This document shows, one piece after another, positions 44,867 through 53,197 of a stretch of 64,000 nucleotides of DNA. The notes under the pieces are model-generated. The model saw only the letters and a program-made list of their open reading frames with translations, was not told the DNA's origin and made no database searches. Position 1 is the stretch's first letter. Each line of letters opens with the position of its first letter. Both the position numbers and the translations under genes were made by a program. The DNA lies in NCBI RefSeq assembly GCF_000196495.1, contig NC_011312.1, positions 1 through 64,000 of the forward strand, given 5' to 3'. The DNA is from Aliivibrio salmonicida LFI1238. GTDB lineage: Bacteria; Pseudomonadota; Gammaproteobacteria; Enterobacterales; Vibrionaceae.

Positions 44867-46393
44867 ATGGGATTAGCAATAATACACAGTCGAGCATGCG
44901 TTGGTGTTGAAGCGCCAGAGGTTACCGTTGAGGTTCATATTAGTAATGGAATGCCGGGTTTTAATTTAGTTGGGTTACCAGAAACAACAGTAAAAGAAGC
45001 CAAAGACAGAGTAAGAAGCGCGATAATAAATTCAAACTTTGAATTTCCATCAAAAAAGATCACCGTAAACTTAGCGCCTGCTGATTTACCAAAAGAAGGT
45101 GGGCGATTCGATCTCCCGATAGCCTTAGGTATTTTGGCTGCCTCAGATCAAATCCCAAATCATAAATTAAAAGATCATGAGTTTGTGGGTGAGCTCGCTT
45201 TGTCTGGTGAATTACGACGAGTGAAAGGCGTGCTACCTGCGGCTCTCGCGTCATTAAAAGCCAATCGAAGTTTAATTGTTCCTGATGAAAATGGAGATCA
45301 AGCGGCTTTGGTTGGTGCGAATGTACATAAGTCTGCGCCTCACCTTCTATCGGTTTGTGGCTTTTTATGTGGGCAACAGCAACTGGGTTTATTTACGTCT
45401 CCGGTTATTGAGCACATTGATTTGCCTTTAGAACGTGATCTCCAAGATATCATTGGACAGCAACAAGGTAAGCGAGCGTTAGAAATCGCAGCGGCGGGGG
45501 GACATAATTTATTGTATTTAGGCCCTCCAGGAACGGGGAAAACAATGTTGGCATCACGCATGAGCGACTTACTGCCTGAAATGACAAACGATGAAGCGTT
45601 AGAGACTGCCGCAGTCGCGTCACTGACTCATCAGCATATTAATGAATCAAACTGGCGTACTCGCCCTTTCCGTTCACCACACCATTCGAGTTCAATGGCG
45701 GCTTTGGTTGGTGGTGGTTCGATTCCCAGACCGGGTGAAATATCATTGGCTCACAATGGCATCTTATTTTTAGATGAAATGCCAGAGTTTGAAAGGAAAG
45801 TGTTAGATTCTTTGCGAGAGCCATTAGAGTCGGGTGAAATTATTATTTCTCGTGTCGCTAGCAAAATGCGGTTCCCTGCCCGATTTCAATTGGTTGGTGC
45901 ATTAAACCCGAGTCCGACTGGATACTATGAGGGGAACAATACGAGAACAAACCCTCAATTGATTTTACGTTATCTGAATCGAATATCCGGTCCCTTGCTT
46001 GATCGTTTTGATATGTCATTGGAGATCCCTCTTTTGCCTAAAGGGACGTTAACAGAAGGGGGGGATAGAGGCGAATCAAGTCTCCAAGTTAAAGAAAGGG
46101 TTAGGCTTGCTCGTGTGAAAATGCTAGAGAGAAGTGGGAAAATTAATGCATTATTGAGTAGCCGAGAGGTTGAAACTTATTGCCCACTAGAAAAGGAAGA
46201 TGCGGTTTTTCTAGAAGATACACTATATCGATTGGGGCTTTCTATTCGTGCGTATCATCGAATCATTAAAGTGGCCAGAACCATTGCTGATTTATCTGGA
46301 TCAGAGAACATTCAGCGTATCCATTTGGGTGAGGCCGTTGGTTACCGTGCTATGGATAGATTATTGAAACAATTAAGTGCTCAAGCGGTGTAG
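44867..46393 (+). CDS. comM: ComM/YifB-family Mg-chelatase-like AAA+ ATPase
   Basis: 508 residues from ATG at 44867 (MGLAIIHSRACVGVEAPEVT). It has an N-terminal Lon-protease-like fold domain, Walker A GPPGTGKTMLA (about 219-229) and the Mg-chelatase region RPFRSPHHSSS, LFLDEMPEF, and a C-terminal helical part. ComM is a hexameric helicase that promotes branch migration during natural transformation in Vibrio. Divergent from ilv, the same order as in other vibrios (ilvG-comM). Intact. Confidence 0.95.
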   Translation: MGLAIIHSRACVGVEAPEVTVEVHISNGMPGFNLVGLPETTVKEAKDRVRSAIINSNFEFPSKKITVNLAPADLPKEGGRFDLPIALGILAASDQIPNHKLKDHEFVGELALSGELRRVKGVLPAALASLKANRSLIVPDENGDQAALVGANVHKSAPHLLSVCGFLCGQQQLGLFTSPVIEHIDLPLERDLQDIIGQQQGKRALEIAAAGGHNLLYLGPPGTGKTMLASRMSDLLPEMTNDEALETAAVASLTHQHINESNWRTRPFRSPHHSSSMAALVGGGSIPRPGEISLAHNGILFLDEMPEFERKVLDSLREPLESGEIIISRVASKMRFPARFQLVGALNPSPTGYYEGNNTRTNPQLILRYLNRISGPLLDRFDMSLEIPLLPKGTLTEGGDRGESSLQVKERVRLARVKMLERSGKINALLSSREVETYCPLEKEDAVFLEDTLYRLGLSIRAYHRIIKVARTIADLSGSENIQRIHLGEAVGYRAMDRLLKQLSAQAV

Positions 46394-46480
46394 TGTCTTT
46401 TTCTTAAGATGAGAGAAAATAGGGATAACAAAAAAAAGTCAGTCTTGGTATTATTAGCGCAATTTTTATCCCGCTAATCA

Positions 46481-47350
46481 ATGAAGATTTTTATGTTTGC
46501 TAATATTCGACTCGTCATTAGTACTTTGCTTGTAATCCTAAATACGGCTCTGACGTCATTTATTATCAGCTTTTTTGCTGTAATTAAATTTATTCTGCCT
46601 TTTCCTTTCGTAAAGAAATTAATGGTATCAATGGCGAATAAGACCTTATGGTGTTGGGCTACGTTGAATTTATGGATGCTCAATATTAACAATACAATTG
46701 ATTGGGTTGTTGATGGGGGGGAAACGCTATCTCAAGAAAAGTGGTATTTATTGTTATCTAACCACGTAAGTTGGGCTGATATCGTTATTTTATCCTCCGT
46801 GATGAAAGATAAAGTGCCAATGACTAAGTTCTTTTTGAAATATGAACTGCTCTATGTTCCCTTTGTCGGGCTTGCATGTTGGGGGGCGGACATGCCCTTT
46901 ATGCGCCGAAACCCTGAACGCAAAGACGATGACTTTAAAGCGATTCAAAAGTCGTGTGAAAACTTTCGCTCAGTGCCGACTACGGTGGTTAATTTTGTTG
47001 AAGGAACACGAGCGACGCCTGATAAATTAAAAGAAGCGCGTACGCCTTATCAACATTTGTTCAAGCCAAAGATTGGTGGTGTGGCATTTACGTTATCAGC
47101 GATGGGTGAACTGTTTGATGGAATCGTTGATGTGACGTTAGCTTATCCTGAAAATCAAGACTCTCCATTTATAGATATGCTACAAGGCAAATTAACCAAA
47201 GTGGTTGTTCGGATAAAACTTCATGCTAATGATGAAAAAGTGAACGGCGATTATTTTGAAGATAAAGTATTTAGACGCGGTTTTCATCAATGGATTAATG
47301 AGTTATGGAAAGAAAAAGATGAGTATCTACAGCGTATCTTGAAAAGATAA
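46481..47350 (+). CDS. 1-acyl-sn-glycerol-3-phosphate acyltransferase family protein (YihG-like)
   Basis: 289 residues with N-terminal transmembrane helices (VISTLLVILNTALTSFIISF) and the PlsC motifs NHVSWADIVIL (HX4D, about 87-97), MPFMRRNPERK and NFVEGTRAT. It acylates lysophosphatidic acid or a related lipid at the inner membrane; E. coli YihG is the closest type. It lies between comM and dsbA as in other vibrios. An alternative start is ATG at 46493. Confidence 0.88.
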   Translation: MKIFMFANIRLVISTLLVILNTALTSFIISFFAVIKFILPFPFVKKLMVSMANKTLWCWATLNLWMLNINNTIDWVVDGGETLSQEKWYLLLSNHVSWADIVILSSVMKDKVPMTKFFLKYELLYVPFVGLACWGADMPFMRRNPERKDDDFKAIQKSCENFRSVPTTVVNFVEGTRATPDKLKEARTPYQHLFKPKIGGVAFTLSAMGELFDGIVDVTLAYPENQDSPFIDMLQGKLTKVVVRIKLHANDEKVNGDYFEDKVFRRGFHQWINELWKEKDEYLQRILKR

Positions 47351-47370
47351 CCTCTTTATTCTATAGATAA

Positions 47371-47399
47371 AAAAAAGGGAGCGATTATCGCTCCCTTTT
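47371..47399. terminator. Bidirectional terminator between acyltransferase and dsbA
   Basis: GGGAGCGAT-T-ATCGCTCCC with A-run and T-run on either side serves the two convergent genes. Confidence 0.88.
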
Positions 47400-47416
47400 C
47401 AATTTAAATCGTTAAT

Positions 47417-48019
47417 TTACTTTTTAAGCAACCAGTTAACTAATTCGTAGTATTCTTCGGTGCTTTTGATTTTGCTTGTCTCAACCAGATATTTATTATT
47501 AACCATAAGCGCTGGAACACCAGTCAATCCACTGTCTTGGAATGATTTATCGAAACGGTTAACCATAGAGTTAATAGCAAAGCTGTTGTATGTGCCATCA
47601 AACTCATCTGCATTTACGCCTTCATCTAAGAAAATTTGACGTAATTCTTTGTCATTACGTGGTGGCTTTTGCATAGAATGGATACGATTAAACATCACAG
47701 GAACCATCTTGTCTTCAATACCAAGAGAAACCATTGTTGCGTATGCTTTACTCATTGATAGGCCCATTTTTCCGCCCATGAATGAAACGTGAGTTTTCTT
47801 AAAAGTAGCGTTTTCTGGCAGCGTTTTTTTCAGACCTTGGATCAGTGGTTCAAAGCTATTGCAGTGTGGACAATAGAAAGAAAAGAACTCATTTACTGTC
47901 GGTGTTTTTGATTCTGGAAGGTTAAGAACCTTGTAATAATCGCCTTCAGTGAAGTTTGCTGCATTCACTGAAAAACTAAGAACTAAAGCACCAAACAGTG
48001 CCATCATTGTTTTCATCAT
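47417..48019 (-). CDS. dsbA: Thiol:disulfide interchange protein DsbA
   Basis: 200 residues from ATG at 48019 (GGAGAAAG upstream), with signal peptide (MMKTMMALFGALVLSFSVNA). The active site is CPHC in FYCPHCNSFEP, and the cis-proline loop is GVPAL. It introduces disulfide bonds into periplasmic proteins. Same position as in V. cholerae, after srkA; 46 bp between the genes suggests co-transcription. Confidence 0.96.
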   Translation of the reverse strand: MMKTMMALFGALVLSFSVNAANFTEGDYYKVLNLPESKTPTVNEFFSFYCPHCNSFEPLIQGLKKTLPENATFKKTHVSFMGGKMGLSMSKAYATMVSLGIEDKMVPVMFNRIHSMQKPPRNDKELRQIFLDEGVNADEFDGTYNSFAINSMVNRFDKSFQDSGLTGVPALMVNNKYLVETSKIKSTEEYYELVNWLLKK

Positions 48020-48065
48020 GTTTAACTTTCTCCAATCCATTTGTGTTTGTTTTATTGTATTTTTA

Positions 48066-49049
48066 TTACCATTGAGGCATCAACTCTAAAGGTGCTTCGT
48101 TTAACGCTGCTATTTGCTCTTTAAAACCAAGTACCTGACTTTCCCAATATTTTGCATCTGAAAACCATGGGAAAGCAATAGGAAACGCGGGATCTTGCCA
48201 ACGTTTTGCTAGCCATGCCATGTAGTGTACCATTCGTAGACCACGCAAAGGCTCAATTAGTTTCAATTGGTTATGGTCAAAATCGCAATATTCAGAATAA
48301 GCTTCAACGAGAATATCTAACTGAACTAACTTATCTTGGCGATCGCCATTAAGCAGCATCCACATATCTTGTGCTGCAGGACCATTTCTTGCGTCGTCCA
48401 AATCGACGAACAATGGACCATCACGCCATAAAATATTGCTTGGGTGGCAGTCACCATGTAGGCGAATCGCTTTACTTGGTTGCCAATGTTGTTCAATTCG
48501 ACTAATTAACAGGTCGAGATCGGAGAAGAAGCTGTTTTCTAAATAAGAGGGAATGAATGAACTATTCTCTAACAGCTTTCGTGGTTGATAGAGGTACTCA
48601 TCTAAGCCTACCGTTGGACGATGAGTAAATAGCTCCGCTTCACCTACTTTATGAATTCGGCCTAAAAATCGCCCTACCCATTCAAGCTGATCAAAATTAT
48701 CCACTTCAAAGGTGCGCCCGCCTAGGCTATCAAAAAGAGCAAACCAATAACCTTTAGCGAAATGAAGTGTTTTGCCATTTATTTCTAACGGCGCAGCAAC
48801 GGGAATGTCTTGTTGTACAAGTTGCTTCGCAAATAAGTGTTCTTCTAATATTTGGGCTTCTGACCAGCGTTGAGGTCGATAAAATTTCACAACGAACCGA
48901 CGCTTGTGTTCATCGCTAAATTGATAAACGCGATTCTCATAACTGTTTAAGGCGAGGAATCCTGATTCAGCTCTTACGCCAATATCTGCGAGGGCATACC
49001 ACAATAAATCAGGAGTAAGTGTACTGAAATTAAAAGCGTGTTCAGACAT
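48066..49049 (-). CDS. srkA: Stress response kinase A (YihE/RdoA)
   Basis: 327 residues of the APH-like kinase fold. The catalytic loop IRLHGDCHPSNILWRDG and metal-binding FVDLDDARNGPAAQDMW are clear; the N-terminus is MSEHAFNFSTLTPDLLWYAL. SrkA is a Ser/Thr kinase protecting cells in stress. It is co-directional with and upstream of dsbA, the conserved rdoA-dsbA pair. Confidence 0.94.
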   Translation of the reverse strand: MSEHAFNFSTLTPDLLWYALADIGVRAESGFLALNSYENRVYQFSDEHKRRFVVKFYRPQRWSEAQILEEHLFAKQLVQQDIPVAAPLEINGKTLHFAKGYWFALFDSLGGRTFEVDNFDQLEWVGRFLGRIHKVGEAELFTHRPTVGLDEYLYQPRKLLENSSFIPSYLENSFFSDLDLLISRIEQHWQPSKAIRLHGDCHPSNILWRDGPLFVDLDDARNGPAAQDMWMLLNGDRQDKLVQLDILVEAYSEYCDFDHNQLKLIEPLRGLRMVHYMAWLAKRWQDPAFPIAFPWFSDAKYWESQVLGFKEQIAALNEAPLELMPQW

Positions 49050-49066
49050 AGGGTGCTCTCAAATAA

Positions 49067-49089
49067 AAAGGGCTCATCATGAGCCCTTT
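49067..49089 (-). terminator. Terminator between ccoG and srkA
   Basis: A perfect palindrome AAAGGGCTCATCATGAGCCC plus TTT, 19 bp downstream of ccoG's end. Confidence 0.8.
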
Positions 49090-49107
49090 GAGTCAATAAT
49101 AGAGTGA

Positions 49108-50526
49108 TTATAGCGGTTTAAAGAAACGGCTTTCTGTTTTTATCACTTGTTCATCATCATTTTTAATCTCAAAAACAATCGTGGTTATCGTCTTAGTTAA
49201 GTTCTCACTACTCGCCCCTAGGCTCATTGGAAGACTTAATACCTCACCGGGTTTAACGTTTACATTTTGTGGGCCGTACCAAGTTGTGTTTTCAATACCA
49301 GAAACAGATAATTGGTAATGTTGTGGTTGTTGGGTTTTATTTATAATTTTTAAAGTATAAGTGTTTTCAATCAAACCAGAATTGTTCATACGCGATAACT
49401 GATTTCTGTCGCGCAAGATATCAAGCCCCATCGGATCGACTGTCGCTATTTGAGCTAAGAACAACCCAATCATTAAGATCATGACAATGCCATAACCTAT
49501 CAGTTTTGGTCGCATTACATGCGTTTTGTGTCCCGCTAATTTATGTTCCGTGGTGTAGCTAATGAGATTTTTTTCGTAACCCATTTTATCCATGGTTTCG
49601 TTACATGCATCGATACAAGCGCCGCAGTTTATGCATTCATATTGAAGACCATCTCGAATATCAATTCCTGTAGGACAAACCTGAACACATAAATTACAGT
49701 CAATACAGTCTCCTAACCCTAGTGCTTTGTGGTCTTTTTTACGAGAGCGAGGTCCTCTGCTCTCTCCACGCTTTGGATCGTAACCAACGATGTAGGTGTC
49801 TTTATCAAACATGGCTGATTGAAATCGAGCGTAAGGACACATGTGCAAACAAACGATAGATCGCATCCATCCCGCGTTTCCATAAGTACATGCGGCAAAG
49901 AATAAAATCCAAAATGCAGGTAGAAAATCGATATTTAAGGTGAAAAAATCAATAACGAGTTCTTTTACCGGAACAAAATACCCAATAAAAGTGATGCCAG
50001 TAGCAATGGCAATAGCAATCCACGCACAATGTTTGAGTGTTTTTCTAAGCAATAAACTCGATGTCATTGGTAGTTGATCTTGCTTTCTTCGCTTATTGGC
50101 TGAACCCTCTAATTTTTCTTCGAACCAAATGTACATAAATGTCCAAACCGTTTGAGGACATAGATAACCACACCAAACACGGCCTAAAAAGGTAGTGATA
50201 AAAAAGAGACCGAAGGCGGCAATGACAAATAAAAGAGCAAGTAACGTGAGATCTTGAGGAAATAAGGTCGTGCCAAAAAAATTGAATTGTTGGCTTCCAA
50301 TATCCAATAAAATGGCTTGACGATCGCCAAAGGAAATCCATGGGGTTAATACGAATAGAGCTAATAAAAACCAACCACCGTAACGGCGTAATTGTTGAAA
50401 TGTGCCTTTGCTTTGGCGAACATAAATACCCGTGCTGGGATTAAAGCGGTCACCGCTGGATTTGTGGGTTTTTGGATTGAATTGCTTTGGAGTCACATCC
50501 TTGATGTCGATTTTATCCTGACTCAT
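49108..50526 (-). CDS. ccoG: Cytochrome c oxidase accessory protein CcoG (RdxA/FixG family)
   Basis: 472 residues with four to five transmembrane helices in the N-terminal half (WFLLALFVLTPWISFGDRQA, VWCGYLCPQTVWTFMYIWFE). Two 4Fe-4S motifs follow: CIDCNLCVQVCP (about 259-270) and CINCGACIDACN (about 281-292). An Ig-like periplasmic C-terminal domain ends the protein. CcoG handles copper during assembly of cbb3 oxidase. Intact; found next to srkA as in other vibrios. Confidence 0.93.
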   Translation of the reverse strand: MSQDKIDIKDVTPKQFNPKTHKSSGDRFNPSTGIYVRQSKGTFQQLRRYGGWFLLALFVLTPWISFGDRQAILLDIGSQQFNFFGTTLFPQDLTLLALLFVIAAFGLFFITTFLGRVWCGYLCPQTVWTFMYIWFEEKLEGSANKRRKQDQLPMTSSLLLRKTLKHCAWIAIAIATGITFIGYFVPVKELVIDFFTLNIDFLPAFWILFFAACTYGNAGWMRSIVCLHMCPYARFQSAMFDKDTYIVGYDPKRGESRGPRSRKKDHKALGLGDCIDCNLCVQVCPTGIDIRDGLQYECINCGACIDACNETMDKMGYEKNLISYTTEHKLAGHKTHVMRPKLIGYGIVMILMIGLFLAQIATVDPMGLDILRDRNQLSRMNNSGLIENTYTLKIINKTQQPQHYQLSVSGIENTTWYGPQNVNVKPGEVLSLPMSLGASSENLTKTITTIVFEIKNDDEQVIKTESRFFKPL

Positions 50527-50696
50527 GTTTATTCCTAATTATTATTATGGGGTATATATCAGCGATATTATGTTGAGCATTGTTGTATTTATGCAGATAT
50601 ATAAAGACATTACGGCTGAATTATAACGTGATGATGAGAAGGAATACGTAAGAGGGTTCAAATTTAGTTAAAAAAGTGTGTTTTATTTGGTTTGAA

Positions 50697-50730
50697 AACG
50701 ATCTAATTCGTTAGAATAAATTAGATCGTT
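50697..50730 (-). terminator. Terminator after yihD
   Basis: AACGATCTAATT and AATTAGATCGTT form a perfect 12-bp stem with a 10-nt loop, 22 bp beyond the yihD stop. Confidence 0.78.
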
Positions 50731-50751
50731 AAACGGAAATAAGCGAAAGGC

Positions 50752-51015
50752 CTACAGTAACCCGCGCGCTTTTAAGATGGCCGTTTTAAAATCGGTTTCG
50801 TGGTCTTTGGCTAAACCTGGGATCATGTCTGTTTTTTTGCTGTTACGCATTTTCAGATGATAGATAAGAATATCATCGGTTAGATCTTCAATTTTCCCTT
50901 CGTATTTTGTTTCTTCTGCTAGTTTTACAATAAATTGCATTAAGTTTAGTTCGGGTTCTTTTTTCCATTCTGGATGAATGAGTTCGATTAATTCGTTAAC
51001 GCGATGGCATTTCAT
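50752..51015 (-). CDS. yihD: YihD family protein (DUF1040)
   Basis: 87 residues (MKCHRVNELIELIHPEWKKE start), matching E. coli YihD in size and style; it ends DFKTAILKARGLL. Small, helical and cytoplasmic, of unknown function. GGAG lies upstream. Its neighbour position near ccoG and srkA is conserved across Enterobacterales and Vibrionales. Confidence 0.9.
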   Translation of the reverse strand: MKCHRVNELIELIHPEWKKEPELNLMQFIVKLAEETKYEGKIEDLTDDILIYHLKMRNSKKTDMIPGLAKDHETDFKTAILKARGLL

Positions 51016-51102
51016 TGAGCAGTCTCCTTATAATTATTAAGGATAAGTATATCGAAATTTTATGGGAAGTTAGAGCGGGAATTGCAGGATTATAAAAAGA
51101 AA

Positions 51103-51124
51103 AAAGCGCAGACAAGCTGCGCTA
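51103..51124 (-). terminator. Terminator after the small UGA-interrupted ORF
   Basis: AGCGCAG-CTTGT-CTGCGCT then a T-rich run on the minus strand, starting 6 bp after the stop codon at 51130. This placement supports the small minus-strand gene. Confidence 0.8.
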
Positions 51125-51129
51125 TTTTA

Positions 51130-51309
51130 TTATGCCGCACATGAAACTACTTTCGGAGCTTCGATTTTTTCTGAAACAATTAATGTCATTTCAGGAACGT
51201 TCTTTTTTGCTACCGATGCTTTTACAAAATGAGAACGGCGGCGATCCACACTGTGAAGACCTGACAGTCATAGGACGCATGTATTATCTCTATAGCCAGG
51301 CTCATCCAT
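51130..51309 (-). pseudogene. Small ORF interrupted by an in-frame TGA
   Basis: One minus-strand frame runs from ATG at 51309 to TAA at 51130 with a single TGA at codon 14 (51268-51270). The parts read MDEPGYRDNTCVL, then LSGLHSVDRRRSHFVKASVA and on to PKVVSCAA. A strong terminator begins 6 bp after the stop, which argues for a real transcript on this strand. Either a nonsense mutation (Arg CGA to TGA would do) or translation restarting at GTG 51249 (AGG eight bases upstream), giving 39 residues. Family not recognised. Confidence 0.45.
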
Positions 51310-51532
51310 GGCCAAATTAATGACCTAACTATTCATGAGAACACGTAAAGTGAACTCTTTTAGCTTGCGCTAATCCAAATGAATAGTCAGGAGTTTGTGT
51401 TTATAAAACACTTATTAAGAGTATCATAAACTGCCTATTAGTCGAGGTACATCTCAGTGTGATATTGGGATGTAGGTAATAATATTTGTATAATAAATTT
51501 GTCGATAGAACAAAATTAATGACGGAGGGAAT

Positions 51533-52318
51533 ATGTCATTTTTAAAGAAAACACTCGCATCGTTAGGAATAGGTTCTGCTAATGTAGATACAATTATTCA
51601 CCATGAAGCCTTAATTCCTGGGCAAAAAATAAAAATTACGATTGATATTACGGGTGGAGCAACGGCTCAAAGTATTGATAATATTGAGTTGAAACTGTGT
51701 TGCCAATATAAAAAAGAAGTTGAGCGACAAGGTGAGAATAATTCACGTGAAGCAATCATCAAGCAAACCTATGTGCTTGCTGATTGGAGTTTGCCTTATG
51801 CGTTTACGATTAAACCTAAGCAACAGCGTCAATTTGATATTGATTTGGATCTGCCATTAAATACACCAATTACGATTGGTGAGACAAAAGTATGGGTAGA
51901 AACGGGATTAGATATTTCTTTGGGATTAGATCCCACCGATAAAGATCCGATAACCGTTAGACCAGATGAATTATTTGAGGGTGTATTAAGTGCGCTTGAA
52001 GGCGAAGGGTTGCGAATTCGTCAAGTTGAATGCGAAGCGGCGAGTGGATTTGAATTGCCTTTTGTACAAGAGTTTGAATTTGTTCCATTTGATGGGCCTT
52101 ATCATGGTCGCTGGCGTGAGCTTGAAATTATTGCTTATAGAGACAACGATAAACTCCAACTGTGGTTTGAGGTTGATAGACAACAAAAAGGATTGTCGGG
52201 TTTATTATCTACTTTTATTGGTAGTAATGAGCTGAAACGTTATTTGGAAATACCATCCGATACCCCTCCGGATATTGCGGGTCAGCAAGTAATTGATTTT
52301 TTAAATCAAACCACGTAA
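51533..52318 (+). CDS. Spo0M-family arrestin-like protein
   Basis: 261 residues matching the sporulation-control Spo0M family: MSFLKKTLASLGIGSANVDT, then the beta-rich arrestin-like half (ITIDITGGATAQSIDNIELK, LPLNTPITIGETKVWVETGL) and a C-terminal region ending IAGQQVIDFLNQ. In non-sporulating vibrios its role is unknown. GGAGGGAAT-like purines precede the ATG. A terminator follows at 52341-52380. Confidence 0.88.
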   Translation: MSFLKKTLASLGIGSANVDTIIHHEALIPGQKIKITIDITGGATAQSIDNIELKLCCQYKKEVERQGENNSREAIIKQTYVLADWSLPYAFTIKPKQQRQFDIDLDLPLNTPITIGETKVWVETGLDISLGLDPTDKDPITVRPDELFEGVLSALEGEGLRIRQVECEAASGFELPFVQEFEFVPFDGPYHGRWRELEIIAYRDNDKLQLWFEVDRQQKGLSGLLSTFIGSNELKRYLEIPSDTPPDIAGQQVIDFLNQTT

Positions 52319-52340
52319 AGCAATAAGATGTATTTTAAAG

Positions 52341-52380
52341 TGCCACATTTAAGCTTACAGTTGTACTCTTAAATGTGGCA
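52341..52380 (+). terminator. Terminator after the spo0M-like gene
   Basis: TGCCACATTTAAG and CTTAAATGTGGCA form a perfect 13-bp stem, loop 14 nt, then TACTGCTTTT. Confidence 0.82.
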
Positions 52381-52419
52381 TACTGCTTTTATGTTGAGTA
52401 ATCACTCTATGAGAGTCCT

Positions 52420-53067
52420 ATGTCTACCACTACTCCTTATTCAAAAAAAGAAGAATTAGCCAATAGTTTAAGCCATGGTTTAGGGCTTGTTTTTGGTGTT
52501 GTTGCGTTAATTTTATTATTGGTAAAAGCAAATGCAGTGGATGCAGACTGGTTAACCATCGCAAGTATGTCTGTTTATGGGGCCAGTATCATTTTATTGT
52601 TTTTGGCTTCAACGCTTTATCATTCTATTGCTACACCTAAAGCGAAACGTTTATTAAAAACGCTCGATCACTGTGCCATCTTTTTACTTATTGCTGGCAG
52701 TTATACGCCATACTTATTAGTGAGTTTACGTACACCACTCGCATATTGGTTAATGGCTGTGATCTGGGCTATCGCGTTGATAGGTATTATTGGAAAGATT
52801 GTTTTTGTCTATCGTTTTAAAAAACTATCCCTTATTACCTACCTTATCATGGGTTGGTTATCGGTTATTGCGGTGTACCAATTAGTGATTCATATCGATA
52901 TTAATGGGGTGATTTTATTAGGCCTTGGAGGGGTGATTTATTCTCTTGGGGTTATTTTTTATGTGTCAAAGAAGATCCCATACAATCATGCTATTTGGCA
53001 TCTGTTTGTTTTAGGCGGTTGTGTGACGCAATTCTTATCTATTTATTATTATGTTCAACCAGTATAA
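52420..53067 (+). CDS. trhA: Hemolysin III family membrane protein (TrhA/YqfA, PAQR-like)
   Basis: 215 residues with seven predicted transmembrane helices. Motifs of the family: KKEELANSLSHGLGLVFGVV, SALYHS-type STLYHSIATPKAKR, LDHCAIFLLIAGSYTPYLL and the final HAIWHLFVLGG, whose His residues form the metal site of PAQR proteins. In E. coli TrhA affects membrane energetics and lipid homeostasis. Intact. Confidence 0.9.
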   Translation: MSTTTPYSKKEELANSLSHGLGLVFGVVALILLLVKANAVDADWLTIASMSVYGASIILLFLASTLYHSIATPKAKRLLKTLDHCAIFLLIAGSYTPYLLVSLRTPLAYWLMAVIWAIALIGIIGKIVFVYRFKKLSLITYLIMGWLSVIAVYQLVIHIDINGVILLGLGGVIYSLGVIFYVSKKIPYNHAIWHLFVLGGCVTQFLSIYYYVQPV

Positions 53068-53090
53068 ATAATTAGTATCGTTACTATAAA

Positions 53091-53141
53091 AAAATGGCGC
53101 TAGAGAGTCTCTGTTTATGAAGAGATCCTAGCGCCATTTTT
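53091..53141 (+). terminator. Terminator after trhA
   Basis: AAAAATGGCGCTAGAGAG... pairs with ...CCTAGCGCCATTTTT; long stem with a small bulge. Confidence 0.85.
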
Positions 53142-53171
53142 GTATTGAGTTGAATGCGTACTTACCCTTTC

Positions 53172-53197
53172 GTAAGCGTGCGGGGAACTACACCTTG
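53172..53197. mobile_element. IS66 inverted-repeat remnant (26 bp)
   Basis: GTAAGCGTGCGGGGAACTAC and the next six bases (CACCTTG without the first C overlap) are identical to the left end of the IS66 element at 13718. IS91 copy 6 starts right after its CTTG. All the rest of that IS66 copy is gone. Confidence 0.88.

Noticed and set aside
51264..51300. Selenocysteine insertion at TGA codon 14
   Set aside because: A hairpin with AGGTCT in its loop follows the TGA, but the loop begins only about 7 nt after the codon, too close for a bacterial SECIS element; a nonsense mutation is simpler.
51132..51320. Plus-strand 62-codon frame
   Set aside because: It overlaps the minus-strand frame that has a correctly placed terminator; no ribosome-binding site or family features.
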